Numbered from the stretch's first letter, positions 8,483 through 17,643 are shown. The stretch: DNA of 51,788 nt from Streptomyces sp. AV19 (GCF_015999245.1 NZ_JAEAMR010000022.1:285815-337602), one strand, 5' to 3'. Numbers and translations: made by a program. The notes: generated by a model not told the origin, from the letters alone.

Positions 8483-8707
8483 GGCAGTTCGCCGCCTCTC
8501 TCGTACGCAGCGGATCGGCTTGCGGGACGAGAAAACGGTAACGGCAGGCACTGACATCCGGCTCCGGCTCACGGGCGCCCTTCGCGCGAAGGCGCGCGCG
8601 GGGGGCGTGAGGGCTTCGGCCCTGTGGCGTACGTACGGTGACGCTCCGTCAACTGCGCCCGCCGCCGGACGGACGTGCGGCGGCGGGCGCGGCGGCCGGC
8701 GGAACCG

Positions 8708-8734
8708 GCGGGATCAGCGGGATCAGCGGGATCG
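8708..8734. repeat. Three 9-bp tandem repeats (GCGGGATCA)
   Basis: Three head-to-tail copies of GCGGGATCA, the last ending in G, lie immediately downstream of the RNase stop. They are non-coding. The rest of the 8483-8740 gap holds a CGCC-TTCG-CG-CGAA-GGCG-like stem near 8576-8595 and nothing else I can assign. Confidence 0.6.
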
Positions 8735-8740
8735 GCAGGT

Positions 8741-9157
8741 TCAGCAGGAGAAGTCGACGCGGGAGAACGAGCGGTAGTGGTCGGCGGTGTAGTAGTCCTC
8801 CTGAGCCTTCTTGCCGGTGACGATCCGGCGCGCGCCCCGGTCCGGCGAACCCGGGGTGATCACCGTGTACTCGTGGTAGTAACCGGTGCTCTGCTTGGGC
8901 AGCACGCCCTCCCGGTTGCCGAAGACCGTCCCGTCCTTGGGGTACGGGTAGGGCCCGCCCTCGTCGATCAGGTCGAGGGTGTCGTGGGCCTGCGACGGCA
9001 GCGCCGAGTAGCAGACGTGGCCGACGGCCTTCAGGGCGGTCCCGGAGAGGGGGGCGGACGGGGCGGGGGCGGCGAGGGCGGTGCCGCCGCCGAGGAGGAG
9101 CGACGAGGCCAGGGCGGCGAGGACGCCGGCCTTCGCGATGCGGTGGGGGATGCTCAT
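8741..9157 (-). CDS. Secreted guanyl-specific ribonuclease (RNase Sa/T1 family)
   Basis: 138 aa. The signal peptide ends around residue 29-30 (LLLGGGTALAAPAP). The mature part closely resembles Streptomyces RNase Sa: VCYSALPSQAHDTLDLI, GPYPYPKDGTVFGNRE, VLPKQSTGYYHEYTVITPG and EDYYTADHY. Catalytic residues equivalent to RNase Sa Glu54, Arg65, Arg69 and His85 are Glu96, Arg107, Arg111 and His127. Cys49 and the terminal Cys138 would form the family disulfide. It cleaves single-stranded RNA 3' of guanosine outside the cell. No barstar-like inhibitor gene is adjacent. A TTGACA on the minus strand near 9190-9195, with a poor -10, suggests a promoter very close to the ATG. Confidence 0.95.
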   Translation of the reverse strand: MSIPHRIAKAGVLAALASSLLLGGGTALAAPAPSAPLSGTALKAVGHVCYSALPSQAHDTLDLIDEGGPYPYPKDGTVFGNREGVLPKQSTGYYHEYTVITPGSPDRGARRIVTGKKAQEDYYTADHYRSFSRVDFSC

Positions 9158-9247
9158 GCGCCCAGGATGGCCCGCGCGGATCCTGTCATGTCAATGCCAA
9201 ATAGACGTTGTTTCCGCATCGTTCACCGGAATCTGGCCTTCCGGAGG

Positions 9248-9300
9248 CTTTTGCCTCGCAGGCAAGAGACTTTGCCTCCGAGGTACGGCGGGGCTATACC
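9248..9300 (+). promoter_or_regulatory. Promoter/operator of the XRE-cupin operon
   Basis: -35 TTGCCT (9272-9277) and -10 TATACC (9295-9300) are 17 bp apart. The start ATG at 9307 is six bases past the -10, so the transcript is probably leaderless. A perfect inverted repeat TTGCCT-CGC-AGGCAA (9251-9265) lies upstream. The half-site TTGCCTC occurs again 21 bp later, over the -35. Two sites two helical turns apart suggest cooperative binding, most simply by the regulator itself. Confidence 0.6.
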
Positions 9301-9306
9301 GGAGGC

Positions 9307-9942
9307 ATGAGCCCGGAGCCCGGACCCACCGATCCCCCGGACGGCGAGCTGCCCGCCGTCGCCCCGCAGTTGCGCGCCCTGCGGATGCGCAGCGGGCTGA
9401 CCCTGGAGGCGGCCGCGGCCCGCGCCGGACTGTCGCCCGCGCACCTGTCGCGGCTGGAGACCGGGCGCCGCACCCCGTCGCTGCCGATGCTGCTCGCCCT
9501 CGCACGGACGTATGAGACGACGGTATCCGACCTGCTCGGCGAGGTGCCGCAGACGGCCGACCCGATCGTGCGCGCCGACCGCATGGAGGCCCAGCGGGCC
9601 GGCGGCTGGACGTACTGGCGGGCCGGCGGGTCCGGGCGCGCCATGCAGGCCCTGCGCCTGCACGTGCCGCACGGCCCGGGCGGTCAGGGGGACCTGGTGC
9701 GGGTGCATCCCGGGGAGGAGTGGCTGTACGTCACCGGGGGCCGGCTCCGGCTGGTCCTCGGCGGGACGGCGCACGTGCTGGCGCCCGGCGACGCGGCCCA
9801 CTTCGACTCGCTCACCCCGCACCGCATCTCCGCCGCCTCGCCGGGCGGGGCGGACCTGCTGTTCATGCACACGCTGATGCAGAGCGGCGCCGCCGGGCTG
9901 TGCCTCGGGGACGCCGGACCGAACCGGAGGGGACACGCATGA
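9307..9942 (+). CDS. XRE-cupin transcriptional regulator
   Basis: 211 aa. The N-terminal helix-turn-helix (about 18-75) includes LRALRMRSGLTLEAAAARAGLSPAHLSRLETGRRTPSLPMLLALA. A C-terminal cupin (about 105-195) includes HPGEEWLYVTGGRLRLVLGGTAHVLAPGDAAHFDSLTPHRISA; the His/Glu pattern suits a small-molecule or metal pocket. Family members usually regulate a neighbouring metabolic or transport gene in response to a ligand. The stop overlaps the start of the next small gene (ATGA), so the two are co-translated. ATG 9307 is the first start after the promoter; upstream in-frame starts would precede it. Confidence 0.9.
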   Translation: MSPEPGPTDPPDGELPAVAPQLRALRMRSGLTLEAAAARAGLSPAHLSRLETGRRTPSLPMLLALARTYETTVSDLLGEVPQTADPIVRADRMEAQRAGGWTYWRAGGSGRAMQALRLHVPHGPGGQGDLVRVHPGEEWLYVTGGRLRLVLGGTAHVLAPGDAAHFDSLTPHRISAASPGGADLLFMHTLMQSGAAGLCLGDAGPNRRGHA

Positions 9943-10127
9943 GTGACACCGTCGAACCGACCGCCCCGCGTCAGGCGGACGCCGCGGAGGTCGCGGAGGT
10001 CGCGGAGGTCGCGGACATCGAGGACCGCACCCCGCGGGGCATCGCCTTCCGCGCCTTCGTCTACCTGGTCGCCGTCCACGTCATCTCCGCCTTCTTCTTC
10101 CTCCTCTTCTATCTGGGCGACCGCTGA
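9939..10127 (+). CDS. DUF6126-type small membrane protein
   Basis: 62 aa. The ATG overlaps the regulator stop. The N-terminus is acidic and carries three near-perfect AEV repeats (from a 9-bp tandem DNA repeat, about 9978-10010). It is followed by DIEDRTPRGIAFRAFVYLVAVHVISAFFFLLFYLGDR, with one membrane helix ending just before the C-terminus. The conserved DRTPRG..FR..VYL pattern matches the DUF6126 family, which recurs beside XRE-cupin genes. Function is unknown; the coupling suggests the regulator senses something related to this peptide or its membrane partner. Confidence 0.85.
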   Translation: MSDTVEPTAPRQADAAEVAEVAEVADIEDRTPRGIAFRAFVYLVAVHVISAFFFLLFYLGDR

Positions 10128-10149
10128 GCGTCGTCGCTACGCTGGCGGG

Positions 10150-10794
10150 ATGGCACGTACGGCCCAGGACGTCCTCGCGGACGCGGCCCGGGCGGCTTCC
10201 GGGGCGGACGACAACCGCGTCGTCCCCCTGATCGCCGCCGGTGCCGCTCCGCGCTCGGTGCTCGCCGCGTTCGCGCTCGAGCAGCATCACGTCATCGCCG
10301 CCGACCGGGTCAGTTACCGGCATCTGGCCGGGCGTTCGGCCGGGGCGGTGGCCGCCTTCTTCACGGCGCTCGCGGACGGCGAGGACACCGCGCTGTCCCT
10401 GCTCGGCCCGCTGGCCGCGGCGTGCGGCCTGGACGAGGCGGCACTCCGCGCCCACGAACCGTCGCTCCCCTGCCAGGCGTACCCCGCCTGCACGGCGTGG
10501 CTGGCGCTGCAGGCGGAGCCGGTGGACGTGGCCGTGGCGCTGAGCGTCAACTTCGCCGCGTGGGGCGGGTATTGCGGGGTGATGGGGCGGGCGTTGCGCT
10601 CGCGGTACGGCTTCGCCGACGAAGCGTGCGGCTTCTTCGACTTCTTCGCCCGGGAGGGCGGGGATGCGCTGCTGCGGGCGGCGGTGGAGGAGGGGTTGGG
10701 GAGTGGGGGGTTGTCGGAGCGGTTGGCGTGGCGGTACGGGCGGTTGTTGCAGGGGTACGAGGGGATGTTCTGGGAGGGGGTGGGTGGGGGGTAG
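10150..10794 (+). CDS. TenA/THI-4-like, haem-oxygenase-fold protein
   Basis: 214 aa, all-helical. ADDNRVVPLIAAG and LAAFALEQHHVIAADRVSYRHLAGR (about 40-65), then a PSLPCQAYPACTAWLALQAEPVDVAVALSVNFAAWGGYCGVMGRAL core, resemble the TenA/haem-oxygenase superfamily. The canonical thiaminase II active-site Cys/Glu set is not clearly conserved, so thiamine salvage is only one possibility. It sits 22 bp after the DUF6126 gene and may share its transcript. It ends 12 bp past the left end of the long palindrome. Confidence 0.65.
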   Translation: MARTAQDVLADAARAASGADDNRVVPLIAAGAAPRSVLAAFALEQHHVIAADRVSYRHLAGRSAGAVAAFFTALADGEDTALSLLGPLAAACGLDEAALRAHEPSLPCQAYPACTAWLALQAEPVDVAVALSVNFAAWGGYCGVMGRALRSRYGFADEACGFFDFFAREGGDALLRAAVEEGLGSGGLSERLAWRYGRLLQGYEGMFWEGVGGG

Positions 10795-11145
10795 GGGGTT
10801 GTGCCCCGGTCCCGCCCTTTCACCGTTTCTTCCGGGCTCGCCCGGGTCGGCACCGCGCTCCGCGCGGGTTGGCGGGGGCTCCGCCCCCTGCACCCCCGAA
10901 GCGCCCTCCGGGCGCTGTCCTCAAACGCCGGACGGGCTGAATGATCAGCCCGTCTGGGGGCACCCCCTCTGGGGGAGTTTGAGGACGAGCGGCGAAGCCG
11001 CGAAACGGGGTCCGGGGCGGAGCCCCGAAAGGGGCGCAGGGGGCGGAGCCCCCGCACCACCGCGCGGAGCGCGGTGCCGACCCGGGCGGGCCCGGAAGAA
11101 ACGGTGAAAGGGCGGGACCGGGGCACAAACCCCCTACCCCACCAC
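10783..11145. repeat. Long imperfect palindrome between convergent genes
   Basis: The left arm 10783-10867 and right arm 11060-11145 are almost perfectly complementary (e.g. CCGGTCCCGCCCTTTCACCG against CGGTGAAAGGGCGGGACCGG). Inside, 10873-10891 pairs with 11037-11056 (GCGGGGGCTCCGCCCCCTGC). A further CTCAAACG..GTTTGAG pair surrounds ACGGGCTGAATGATCAGCCCGT. It fills the whole gap between the TenA-like and allantoicase genes and enters both 3' ends by about 12 bp. It resembles the dispersed GC-rich intergenic palindromes of Streptomyces and would stop transcription from both sides. Confidence 0.85.
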
Positions 11146-12279
11146 CCCCCACCTCTCCTCCAACCCCCGCACCGCCCCCTCCGTCAACTCCCCGTACACC
11201 CGCAACCGCCCGATCCCCCCGTCCGGATACACCTCCAGCCGCACATGCGTGGCGGCAGCGGCAGTGGCGGCAGCGGACGCGGCTCCCCCTCCCCCCACCA
11301 CGAATCGATGCACCGCATCCGGCTGCAGGCGCGTCCTCGGGAGGATCTGCCCCCACTCCCCCTTCTCCCCGTCCCGCGCCCAAATCTCCGCCCAGCCGGC
11401 CGAGTTGCCCTTGAGGCACCCCGTGTCGAGTTCCAGGGCGCGCAGCACCGCCCGTCCCGCCAGGCGGTAGCGGACCCAGTCATGGCCGTCGTCCCGGCGG
11501 CGGCGCGTTTCCCAGCCCTCGTCCATGCGGGCCGGGCGGCCGGGGAGGATCGTGCGGAGGGGGGAGGAGTAGAAGCGGTCGGAGGCGTCCTCGACGAGGC
11601 CGCCGTTCTCCAGGGCGGCGACGTCGAGGACGCCCAGCGCCCTGATCCAGGACGGATCCGGCACGGCCTCGCCGTGGACGCGGAGGCGGGCGACGCCCCC
11701 GTCGGGGTGCTGGCCGAGCCGCAGGTGGGTGAGGGGCCGTTCGCAGTGGACAGCGAAGACGTTGGCGGCGTGGCCGCCGACGGGGATGGGCGGCACGAGC
11801 GTCGTCCAGGCGGCGTCCAGGAGCTCGGCCGGCGACGGCGCACCCGGCACCGACGCGCCCTCGACGCTCACCGCCCGCGGATGGTTGCCGCGGAAGTGCG
11901 CGGTGTCGACGACCACGCCCCGGACGACCCCCGGCACCCCGAGCCGTATCAGCGCCCAGTCGCGGTCCCCGTCGGCGGGGTGCGGCGCCCCGGCCGAGGC
12001 GCCGCGCCGCCGCCGCGTCTCCCAGCCGTCCATGACCTTGCCCTTGTGGCCGAACAGGCCGGGATCGAAGCGGGCCGGCCCGGGCACGAGCAGGTTCTCC
12101 CGCTCGGCGAAGAACTCGTCGTTGGCGGCGACCACCGCCCCGCCCAGCCGCCGGTCGGCGAGGTCGGGCAGGTCCTCGAAGGGGACGGCGGCCGAGCGGT
12201 AGTCGGCGTACGGGTCGCCGCCGCGGTAGGGCTCCGCGGCACCGGTGAAGGACGTTACAGCCGTAAAGGACGCGGTCAC
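11134..12279 (-). CDS. alc: Allantoicase (allantoate amidinohydrolase)
   Basis: 381 aa from GTG 12279, overlapping the allantoinase stop (GTGA). The two internal allantoicase repeats are easy to see. The first is GHKGKVMDGWETRRRR..DWALIRLGVPGVVRGVVVDTAHFRGNHP (about 76-130). The second is MDEGWETRRRRDDGHDWVRYRLAGRAVLRALELDTGCLKGNSAGWAEIWA (about 250-300). Each ends in a jelly-roll strand set with HLRLGQHPDGGVARLRVHGE or HVRLEVYPDGGIGRLRVYGE. It hydrolyses allantoate to ureidoglycolate and urea. A poly-Gly/Ala insertion (VVGGGGAASAAATAAAATHV) interrupts the second repeat. Cotranscription with allantoinase is almost certain. Confidence 0.95.
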   Translation of the reverse strand: MTASFTAVTSFTGAAEPYRGGDPYADYRSAAVPFEDLPDLADRRLGGAVVAANDEFFAERENLLVPGPARFDPGLFGHKGKVMDGWETRRRRGASAGAPHPADGDRDWALIRLGVPGVVRGVVVDTAHFRGNHPRAVSVEGASVPGAPSPAELLDAAWTTLVPPIPVGGHAANVFAVHCERPLTHLRLGQHPDGGVARLRVHGEAVPDPSWIRALGVLDVAALENGGLVEDASDRFYSSPLRTILPGRPARMDEGWETRRRRDDGHDWVRYRLAGRAVLRALELDTGCLKGNSAGWAEIWARDGEKGEWGQILPRTRLQPDAVHRFVVGGGGAASAAATAAAATHVRLEVYPDGGIGRLRVYGELTEGAVRGLEERWGVVG

Positions 12280-13610
12280 GTGCGCTCCAGGAGTCGTCCG
12301 GCGGGCGCGGCGAGGACGCCGCGGTGATGGATCCTGCGGCCGCGCAGCCAGGTGGACCGTACGACGCCGTACAGGGTCCGCCCCGCGTAGGCGGTGACCG
12401 GGTTGCGGTGGTGGAGCGCGGCCGGGTCCACGGTGAAGGTCTCGTCGGGGGCGAGGACGGTGAGATCCGCGTCCCGGCCGGCCTCCACGGCCCCCTTGCG
12501 CGCCAGGCCCGCGAGCGCCGCCGGGCCGGTGGCCATCCAGCGGGCCACGTCGTCCAGGGTGTGCCCGCGCCGCCGCGCCTCGGTCCAGACGGCGGGCAGG
12601 CCGAGTTGCAGCGAGGAGATGCCGCCCCAGGCGCGCCCGAAGTCGGGGACCTTGAGGTCCGCGGTGCAGGGCGAGTGGTCGGAGACCACGCACTGCAGGA
12701 CCCCGGCGGCGAGGGCGTCCCACAGCGCGTCCCGGTTGCCCGCCTCCCTGATGGGCGGGCAGCACTTGAACTCCGTTGCCCCGTCCGGGACTTCCTCGGC
12801 CGTCAGGGTCAGGAAGTGCGGGCACGTCTCGGCGGTGACCGGCAGGCCCCGCGCCCGGGCGGCGGCGATCGCGCCCAGCGCGCCGGCGGAGGACAGGTGC
12901 AGGATGTGGATCCGCGTGCCGTGCCGCTCGGCCGCCGCGACCAGCCGCGCCACCGCCGCGTCCTCCGCCTCGCGCGGCCGGGAGGCGAGGAAGTCCGCGT
13001 AGCGCGGGCCCTCGGGGAGCGGGGCGCGGCCGAGCCGGTCCGGGTCCTCGGCGTGGACGATCAGCAGTCCGCCGAACCCGGCGACCTCCCGGGCCACCGC
13101 CTCCAGGTCGTCCGCGCCCAGGTGCGGGAACTCCTCGACGCCGGACGGCGAGAGGAACGCCTTGAAGCCGAGGACCCCCGCGTCGTGCAGCGGGCGCAGC
13201 TCGGCCCGGTTGCCGGGCAGCGCCCCGCCCCAGAAGCCGACGTCGACGTGGACCGCCGGACGCGCCACGGCCCGCTTGACGTCCAGACCGGTCACCGTCG
13301 TGGTGGGCGGGACGCTGTTGAGCGGCATGTCGACGAGGGTGGTGACGCCCCCGGCGGCCGCCGCCCGGGTGGCGGCCGCGAAGCCCTCCCACTCGGTGCG
13401 CCCCGGGTCGTTGACGTGGACGTGGGTGTCGACGAGGCCGGGCAGCAGCACGTCGTCGCCCACGTCCTCGGCCGGGACGCCGGGCGGCGCGGGGGCGGAG
13501 TGCGGCAGGACGGCGGTGATGCGGCCGTCCGCGACGGCGACGGAGGCAGGGCGCGTCCCTCCGGGCGTCACGACGCGCGTCGAGCGCACCACCAGTTCCG
13601 GGCCGGCCAT
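12276..13610 (-). CDS. allB: Allantoinase
   Basis: 444 aa, ATG at 13610 with GAGGGGGC upstream. Cyclic amidohydrolase metal site: DTHVHVNDPGR (His63, His65), the carboxylated Lys150 in GFKAFLSPSG, His186 in IVHAED, His238 in ILHLSSAG and Asp311 in SDHSPC. The HVNDPG variant and FKAFLSPSG are typical of allantoinase rather than dihydropyrimidinase. It opens the hydantoin ring of allantoin to give allantoate in the cytoplasm. First gene of a two-gene operon with allantoicase; a TTCAAC-N5-GTTGAA operator lies 39 bp upstream. Confidence 0.96.
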   Translation of the reverse strand: MAGPELVVRSTRVVTPGGTRPASVAVADGRITAVLPHSAPAPPGVPAEDVGDDVLLPGLVDTHVHVNDPGRTEWEGFAAATRAAAAGGVTTLVDMPLNSVPPTTTVTGLDVKRAVARPAVHVDVGFWGGALPGNRAELRPLHDAGVLGFKAFLSPSGVEEFPHLGADDLEAVAREVAGFGGLLIVHAEDPDRLGRAPLPEGPRYADFLASRPREAEDAAVARLVAAAERHGTRIHILHLSSAGALGAIAAARARGLPVTAETCPHFLTLTAEEVPDGATEFKCCPPIREAGNRDALWDALAAGVLQCVVSDHSPCTADLKVPDFGRAWGGISSLQLGLPAVWTEARRRGHTLDDVARWMATGPAALAGLARKGAVEAGRDADLTVLAPDETFTVDPAALHHRNPVTAYAGRTLYGVVRSTWLRGRRIHHRGVLAAPAGRLLERT

Positions 13611-13648
13611 CGGCGCCCCCTCGATCGTCCGGACCCCAACGGGCCCAT

Positions 13649-13665
13649 TTCAACGTTTTGTTGAA
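13649..13665. promoter_or_regulatory. Inverted repeat TTCAAC-N5-GTTGAA upstream of allantoinase
   Basis: Perfect 6-bp arms around GTTTT. A second copy with the same TCAAC-N5-GTTGA core lies at 24030-24044 before the urate operon. The shared position and sequence mark a common operator for the two degradation operons. The binding protein is not proven (see findings). Confidence 0.7.
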
Positions 13666-13764
13666 GCACGACGCCCCGCAGTCTCGACCGCCCGCGTGCG
13701 CCCGTCAACCCCTCGCCGGGCACCACCCACCCCACCCGGCGCTTTCCGGATGCCGGGAGAGCGG

Positions 13765-13779
13765 TTCCGCGCGTTCGAA
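13765..13779. promoter_or_regulatory. Candidate AllR autoregulatory site
   Basis: TTCCG-CGCGT-TCGAA fits the TTCCG-N5-CGGAA pattern seen near malate synthase and hyi at eight of ten arm positions. It also lies within a CGGTTC-N9-GAACCG palindrome (13762-13782). It is about 70 bp upstream of the allR start. The rest of the 13611-13847 divergent gap shows no other element I can name. Confidence 0.5.
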
Positions 13780-13847
13780 CCGAGCGTGAGCCACCGGCCA
13801 CGGCCCGGTAGGCTGCACTACCACTCCACCCCGGAAGGACCCGCACC

Positions 13848-14633
13848 GTGCCCTCGTCCGCCGAGCCCAGAACCCCCGCAGCCACCGGAGGCGTCCAGTC
13901 TCTCGAACGCGCCTTCGACCTGCTCGAGCGGATGGCCGACGCCGGCGGCGAGGTGGGGCTGAGCGAGCTGGCCACGAGCAGCGGGCTGCCGCTGCCCACC
14001 ATCCACCGGCTGATGCGCACCCTGGTGGCCAGCGGCTACGTCCGCCAGCAGCCCAACCGGCGGTACGCGCTCGGCCCCCGGCTGATCCGGCTCGGCGAGA
14101 GCTCCGCGCGGCTGCTGGGCCACTGGGCCCGGCCGTACCTGGCGCGCCTGGTGGAGGAGACCGGCGAGACGGCGAACATGGCGCTGCTCGACGGCGACGA
14201 GGTCGTCTACGTCGCGCAGGTGCCCTCGCGGCACTCCGTTCGGATGTTCACCGAGGTGGGCCGGCGCGTGCTGCCGCACACGACCGGCGTCGGCAAGGCG
14301 CTGCTCGCGCAGGCGCCGGACGAGGAGGTGCGGGCGATCCTGGCCCGTACCGGCATGCCGGCCGCGACCGAGAAGACGATCACGACGCCGGACGCCTTCG
14401 TCGACGCCCTCGTCCGGGTCCGCGACGTCGGCTACGCGGTCGACGACAACGAGCAGGAGATCGGCGTCCGTTGCCTGGCGGTCCCGGTGCCGGACTCCCC
14501 CACCGCGGCGGCCATCTCCATCTCGGGTCCGGCGGGGCGGGTCACGGAGGAGGCGACGGAGCGGATCGTGCCGCTGCTCAAGGAGATCGCCACGGAGCTC
14601 TCGGCCGCGCTCGCGACCACGGCGTCCGCCTGA
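13848..14633 (+). CDS. allR: AllR, IclR family regulator of allantoin/glyoxylate genes
   Basis: 261 aa from GTG 13848 behind GGAAGGA. The N-terminal winged helix (about 15-75) contains VQSLERAFDLLERMADAGGEVGLSELATSSGLPLPTIHRLMRTLVASGYVRQ. The IclR effector domain (about 85-255) contains YVAQVPSRHSVRMFTEVGRRVLPHTTGVGKALLAQAP and GVRCLAVPVPDSPTAAAISISGPAGRVT. Position between the allantoinase operon and malate synthase is that of AllR in Streptomyces, where allantoin-pathway genes are its targets. Probable effectors are glyoxylate-related acids or allantoin derivatives. It is convergent with the next gene. Confidence 0.85.
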   Translation: MPSSAEPRTPAATGGVQSLERAFDLLERMADAGGEVGLSELATSSGLPLPTIHRLMRTLVASGYVRQQPNRRYALGPRLIRLGESSARLLGHWARPYLARLVEETGETANMALLDGDEVVYVAQVPSRHSVRMFTEVGRRVLPHTTGVGKALLAQAPDEEVRAILARTGMPAATEKTITTPDAFVDALVRVRDVGYAVDDNEQEIGVRCLAVPVPDSPTAAAISISGPAGRVTEEATERIVPLLKEIATELSAALATTASA

Positions 14634-14657
14634 ACGACGGCCATGGCGTCCGCCTGA

Positions 14658-15053
14658 TCAGCGCCGGCCGGGATCCCCGGCCGGCTCCTCGCGGTCCGGC
14701 GCCGGCTCCCGCCCGCCCTCCTTCCCGCCCTTCCCGCCCTTCTCGTCGAAGCGGTCCACGGCCGCGCGGACGTCGCCGAGGGCGGGGGCCAGGGCGCTGA
14801 CCGAGCCGACGGCGCCCGCGACCAGCAGCAGGGAGCGGCGCAGCCGGGAGAGCTCAGGCTCGCCCGCGCCGGCCATCGCGTCGAGCGCGGCGAGCTCGTC
14901 CTCCGCGGCGTCGCGGTCGGGTAACCGGGCGGGGTGTCCGGCCAGGGCACGGCGCAGGCGGGACACCGCCGCGCTCAGTTCGACCACTCTCGGATCCCGC
15001 TCGCCGGGACGGCCCGTCAGCTCCTGTTCCACCACTACGGCGCCTTCCGCCAC
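14658..15053 (-). CDS. DUF5955-like small protein, unknown function
   Basis: 131 aa from GTG 15053; a GTG a few codons later is possible. Residues 20-100 are helical and heptad-like (VVELSAAVSRLRRALAGHPA, ELAALDAMAGAGEPELSRLRRSLLLVAGAVGSVSALAPALGDVRAAVDRF). The tail is a low-complexity Lys/Gly/Glu stretch (DEKGGKGGKEGG). There is no catalytic motif. It resembles DUF5955 proteins of Streptomyces. It sits among allantoin genes but runs against them, so I assign no role in purine catabolism. Confidence 0.7.
   Translation of the reverse strand: MAEGAVVVEQELTGRPGERDPRVVELSAAVSRLRRALAGHPARLPDRDAAEDELAALDAMAGAGEPELSRLRRSLLLVAGAVGSVSALAPALGDVRAAVDRFDEKGGKGGKEGGREPAPDREEPAGDPGRR
14663..14685. terminator. 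GC stem-loop at the allR convergent end
   Basis: GCCGGCCGGG and CCCGGCCGGC form a 10-bp stem with a three-base loop. It lies inside the last codons of the opposing DUF5955 gene, about 30 bp past the allR stop. Just before it, the allR end GGCGTCCGCCTGA is repeated once directly. Confidence 0.5.
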
Positions 15054-15211
15054 GACATACCCCCTGCCCCACGCGCTCGCCCGGATCAGTTAACGCCACT
15101 TTCCGTGCGCCGCGCCACACGGAAAGCGAAATTCAGGCCGCGTCTTCACGGTCGAGTGACGAACGCGCGCACGCCGTACACACGGCCCCCGCTCGTGCGG
15201 TGCAATGAGGC

Positions 15212-15901
15212 ATGGCTGTGACGACGGACACGAACGCGGCAGACGCCGAACTCCCGGCGGCGGCCGGGCTGGTGCTCGCGGCCGGCGGCGGCCGGCGCCT
15301 CGGCGGCCACCCCAAGGCGCTCCTGGAGCACCGGGGACGCACGCTGGCGGAGCGCGCGCTGGCCGAGCTGGCCGAGGCGGGCTGCGACCCGCTGCACGTG
15401 GTGCTGGGCGCGGGCGCGCGGGAGGTCCACGCACGCCTGGATTGTGCGCCGTGCACCCTGGTGGACAACCCGCGTTGGGCGGACGGCATGGGCTCCTCGC
15501 TGCGCGCCGGGCTGGCGTCCCTCGCCGGCACCTCCGCCACCGCCGTCGTGGTGCTGCTGGTGGACCAGCCGCGGGTGGGCGCCCCGGCGGTGGCCCGGGT
15601 GCTGGCCGCGCACCGGGCGGGCGCGTCGCTGGTGGCGGCGGCGTACGGGGGCGAGCGCGGGCATCCGGTGCTGCTGGCCCGCCGGCACTGGGCGGGGGCG
15701 GCCCGGGCGGCCACCGGGGACCGGGGCGCCCGGGCCTATCTGCGGGCGCACGCGGACGAGCTCACGCTGGTGGAGTGCGCGGACGTCGCGGCGCCGGACG
15801 ACATCGACACCCCCGCCGATCTCGGGCTGCTCGGCCTGCCCGGCCCAACTGGTCCGCCCAGCCCGGCCGGAAACCCCTCCCGCCCCATTGATGTTCCGTG
15901 A
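15212..15901 (+). CDS. MobA/MocA-like NTP transferase (molybdopterin cytidylyl/guanylyltransferase type)
   Basis: 229 aa. N-terminal nucleotide-binding motif GLVLAAGGGRRLGGHPKALLEHRGRTL (about 19-45), then WADGMGSSLRAGLASL, LLVDQPRVGAPAVARVL (metal-binding Asp) and GHPVLLARRHW. The order and spacing are those of MocA/MobA-type enzymes that add CMP or GMP to molybdenum cofactor. In a purine locus the obvious client is xanthine dehydrogenase, which needs the cytosine dinucleotide form in bacteria; that gene is not in the window. The end overlaps the promoter region of malate synthase. Confidence 0.8.
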   Translation: MAVTTDTNAADAELPAAAGLVLAAGGGRRLGGHPKALLEHRGRTLAERALAELAEAGCDPLHVVLGAGAREVHARLDCAPCTLVDNPRWADGMGSSLRAGLASLAGTSATAVVVLLVDQPRVGAPAVARVLAAHRAGASLVAAAYGGERGHPVLLARRHWAGAARAATGDRGARAYLRAHADELTLVECADVAAPDDIDTPADLGLLGLPGPTGPPSPAGNPSRPIDVP

Positions 15902-15918
15902 TGAGGAATCTATATTCC
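15894..15918. promoter_or_regulatory. Candidate AllR operator upstream of malate synthase
   Basis: TTCCG-TGATG-AGGAA (15894-15908) overlaps GGAAT-CTAT-ATTCC (15905-15918), giving three alternating TTCC/GGAA half-sites. The first palindrome has the 15-bp spacing of the perfect copy before hyi (30631-30645). It overlaps the stop of the preceding gene and lies about 70 bp before the aceB start. Confidence 0.65.
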
Positions 15919-15984
15919 GCCACAGCAGCGCGTGTTGGCACCCCGTGCCATGCGCGGACCGCCCGGACGAGGAGTGACCAGCCC

Positions 15985-17601
<1,617 letters not shown>

Positions 17602-17643
17602 CCGCGCCCGCCCCCGGCCCCAGGGGGATCCGCCCCCGCCCCG

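Noticed and set aside
8708..8734. Short CRISPR-like array
   Set aside because: The units are 9 bp and contiguous with no spacers. No array with spacers was seen anywhere in the window.
11134..13653. Single long minus-strand frame spanning allantoicase and allantoinase
   Set aside because: Only the part below 12279 is allantoicase. The rest is the wrong frame of allantoinase, whose own 444-codon frame has all metal ligands.
15905..15918. GGAAT-CTAT-ATTCC as an independent operator
   Set aside because: It overlaps the TTCCG-N5-AGGAA site and shares its half-sites, so it is recorded as part of that operator.
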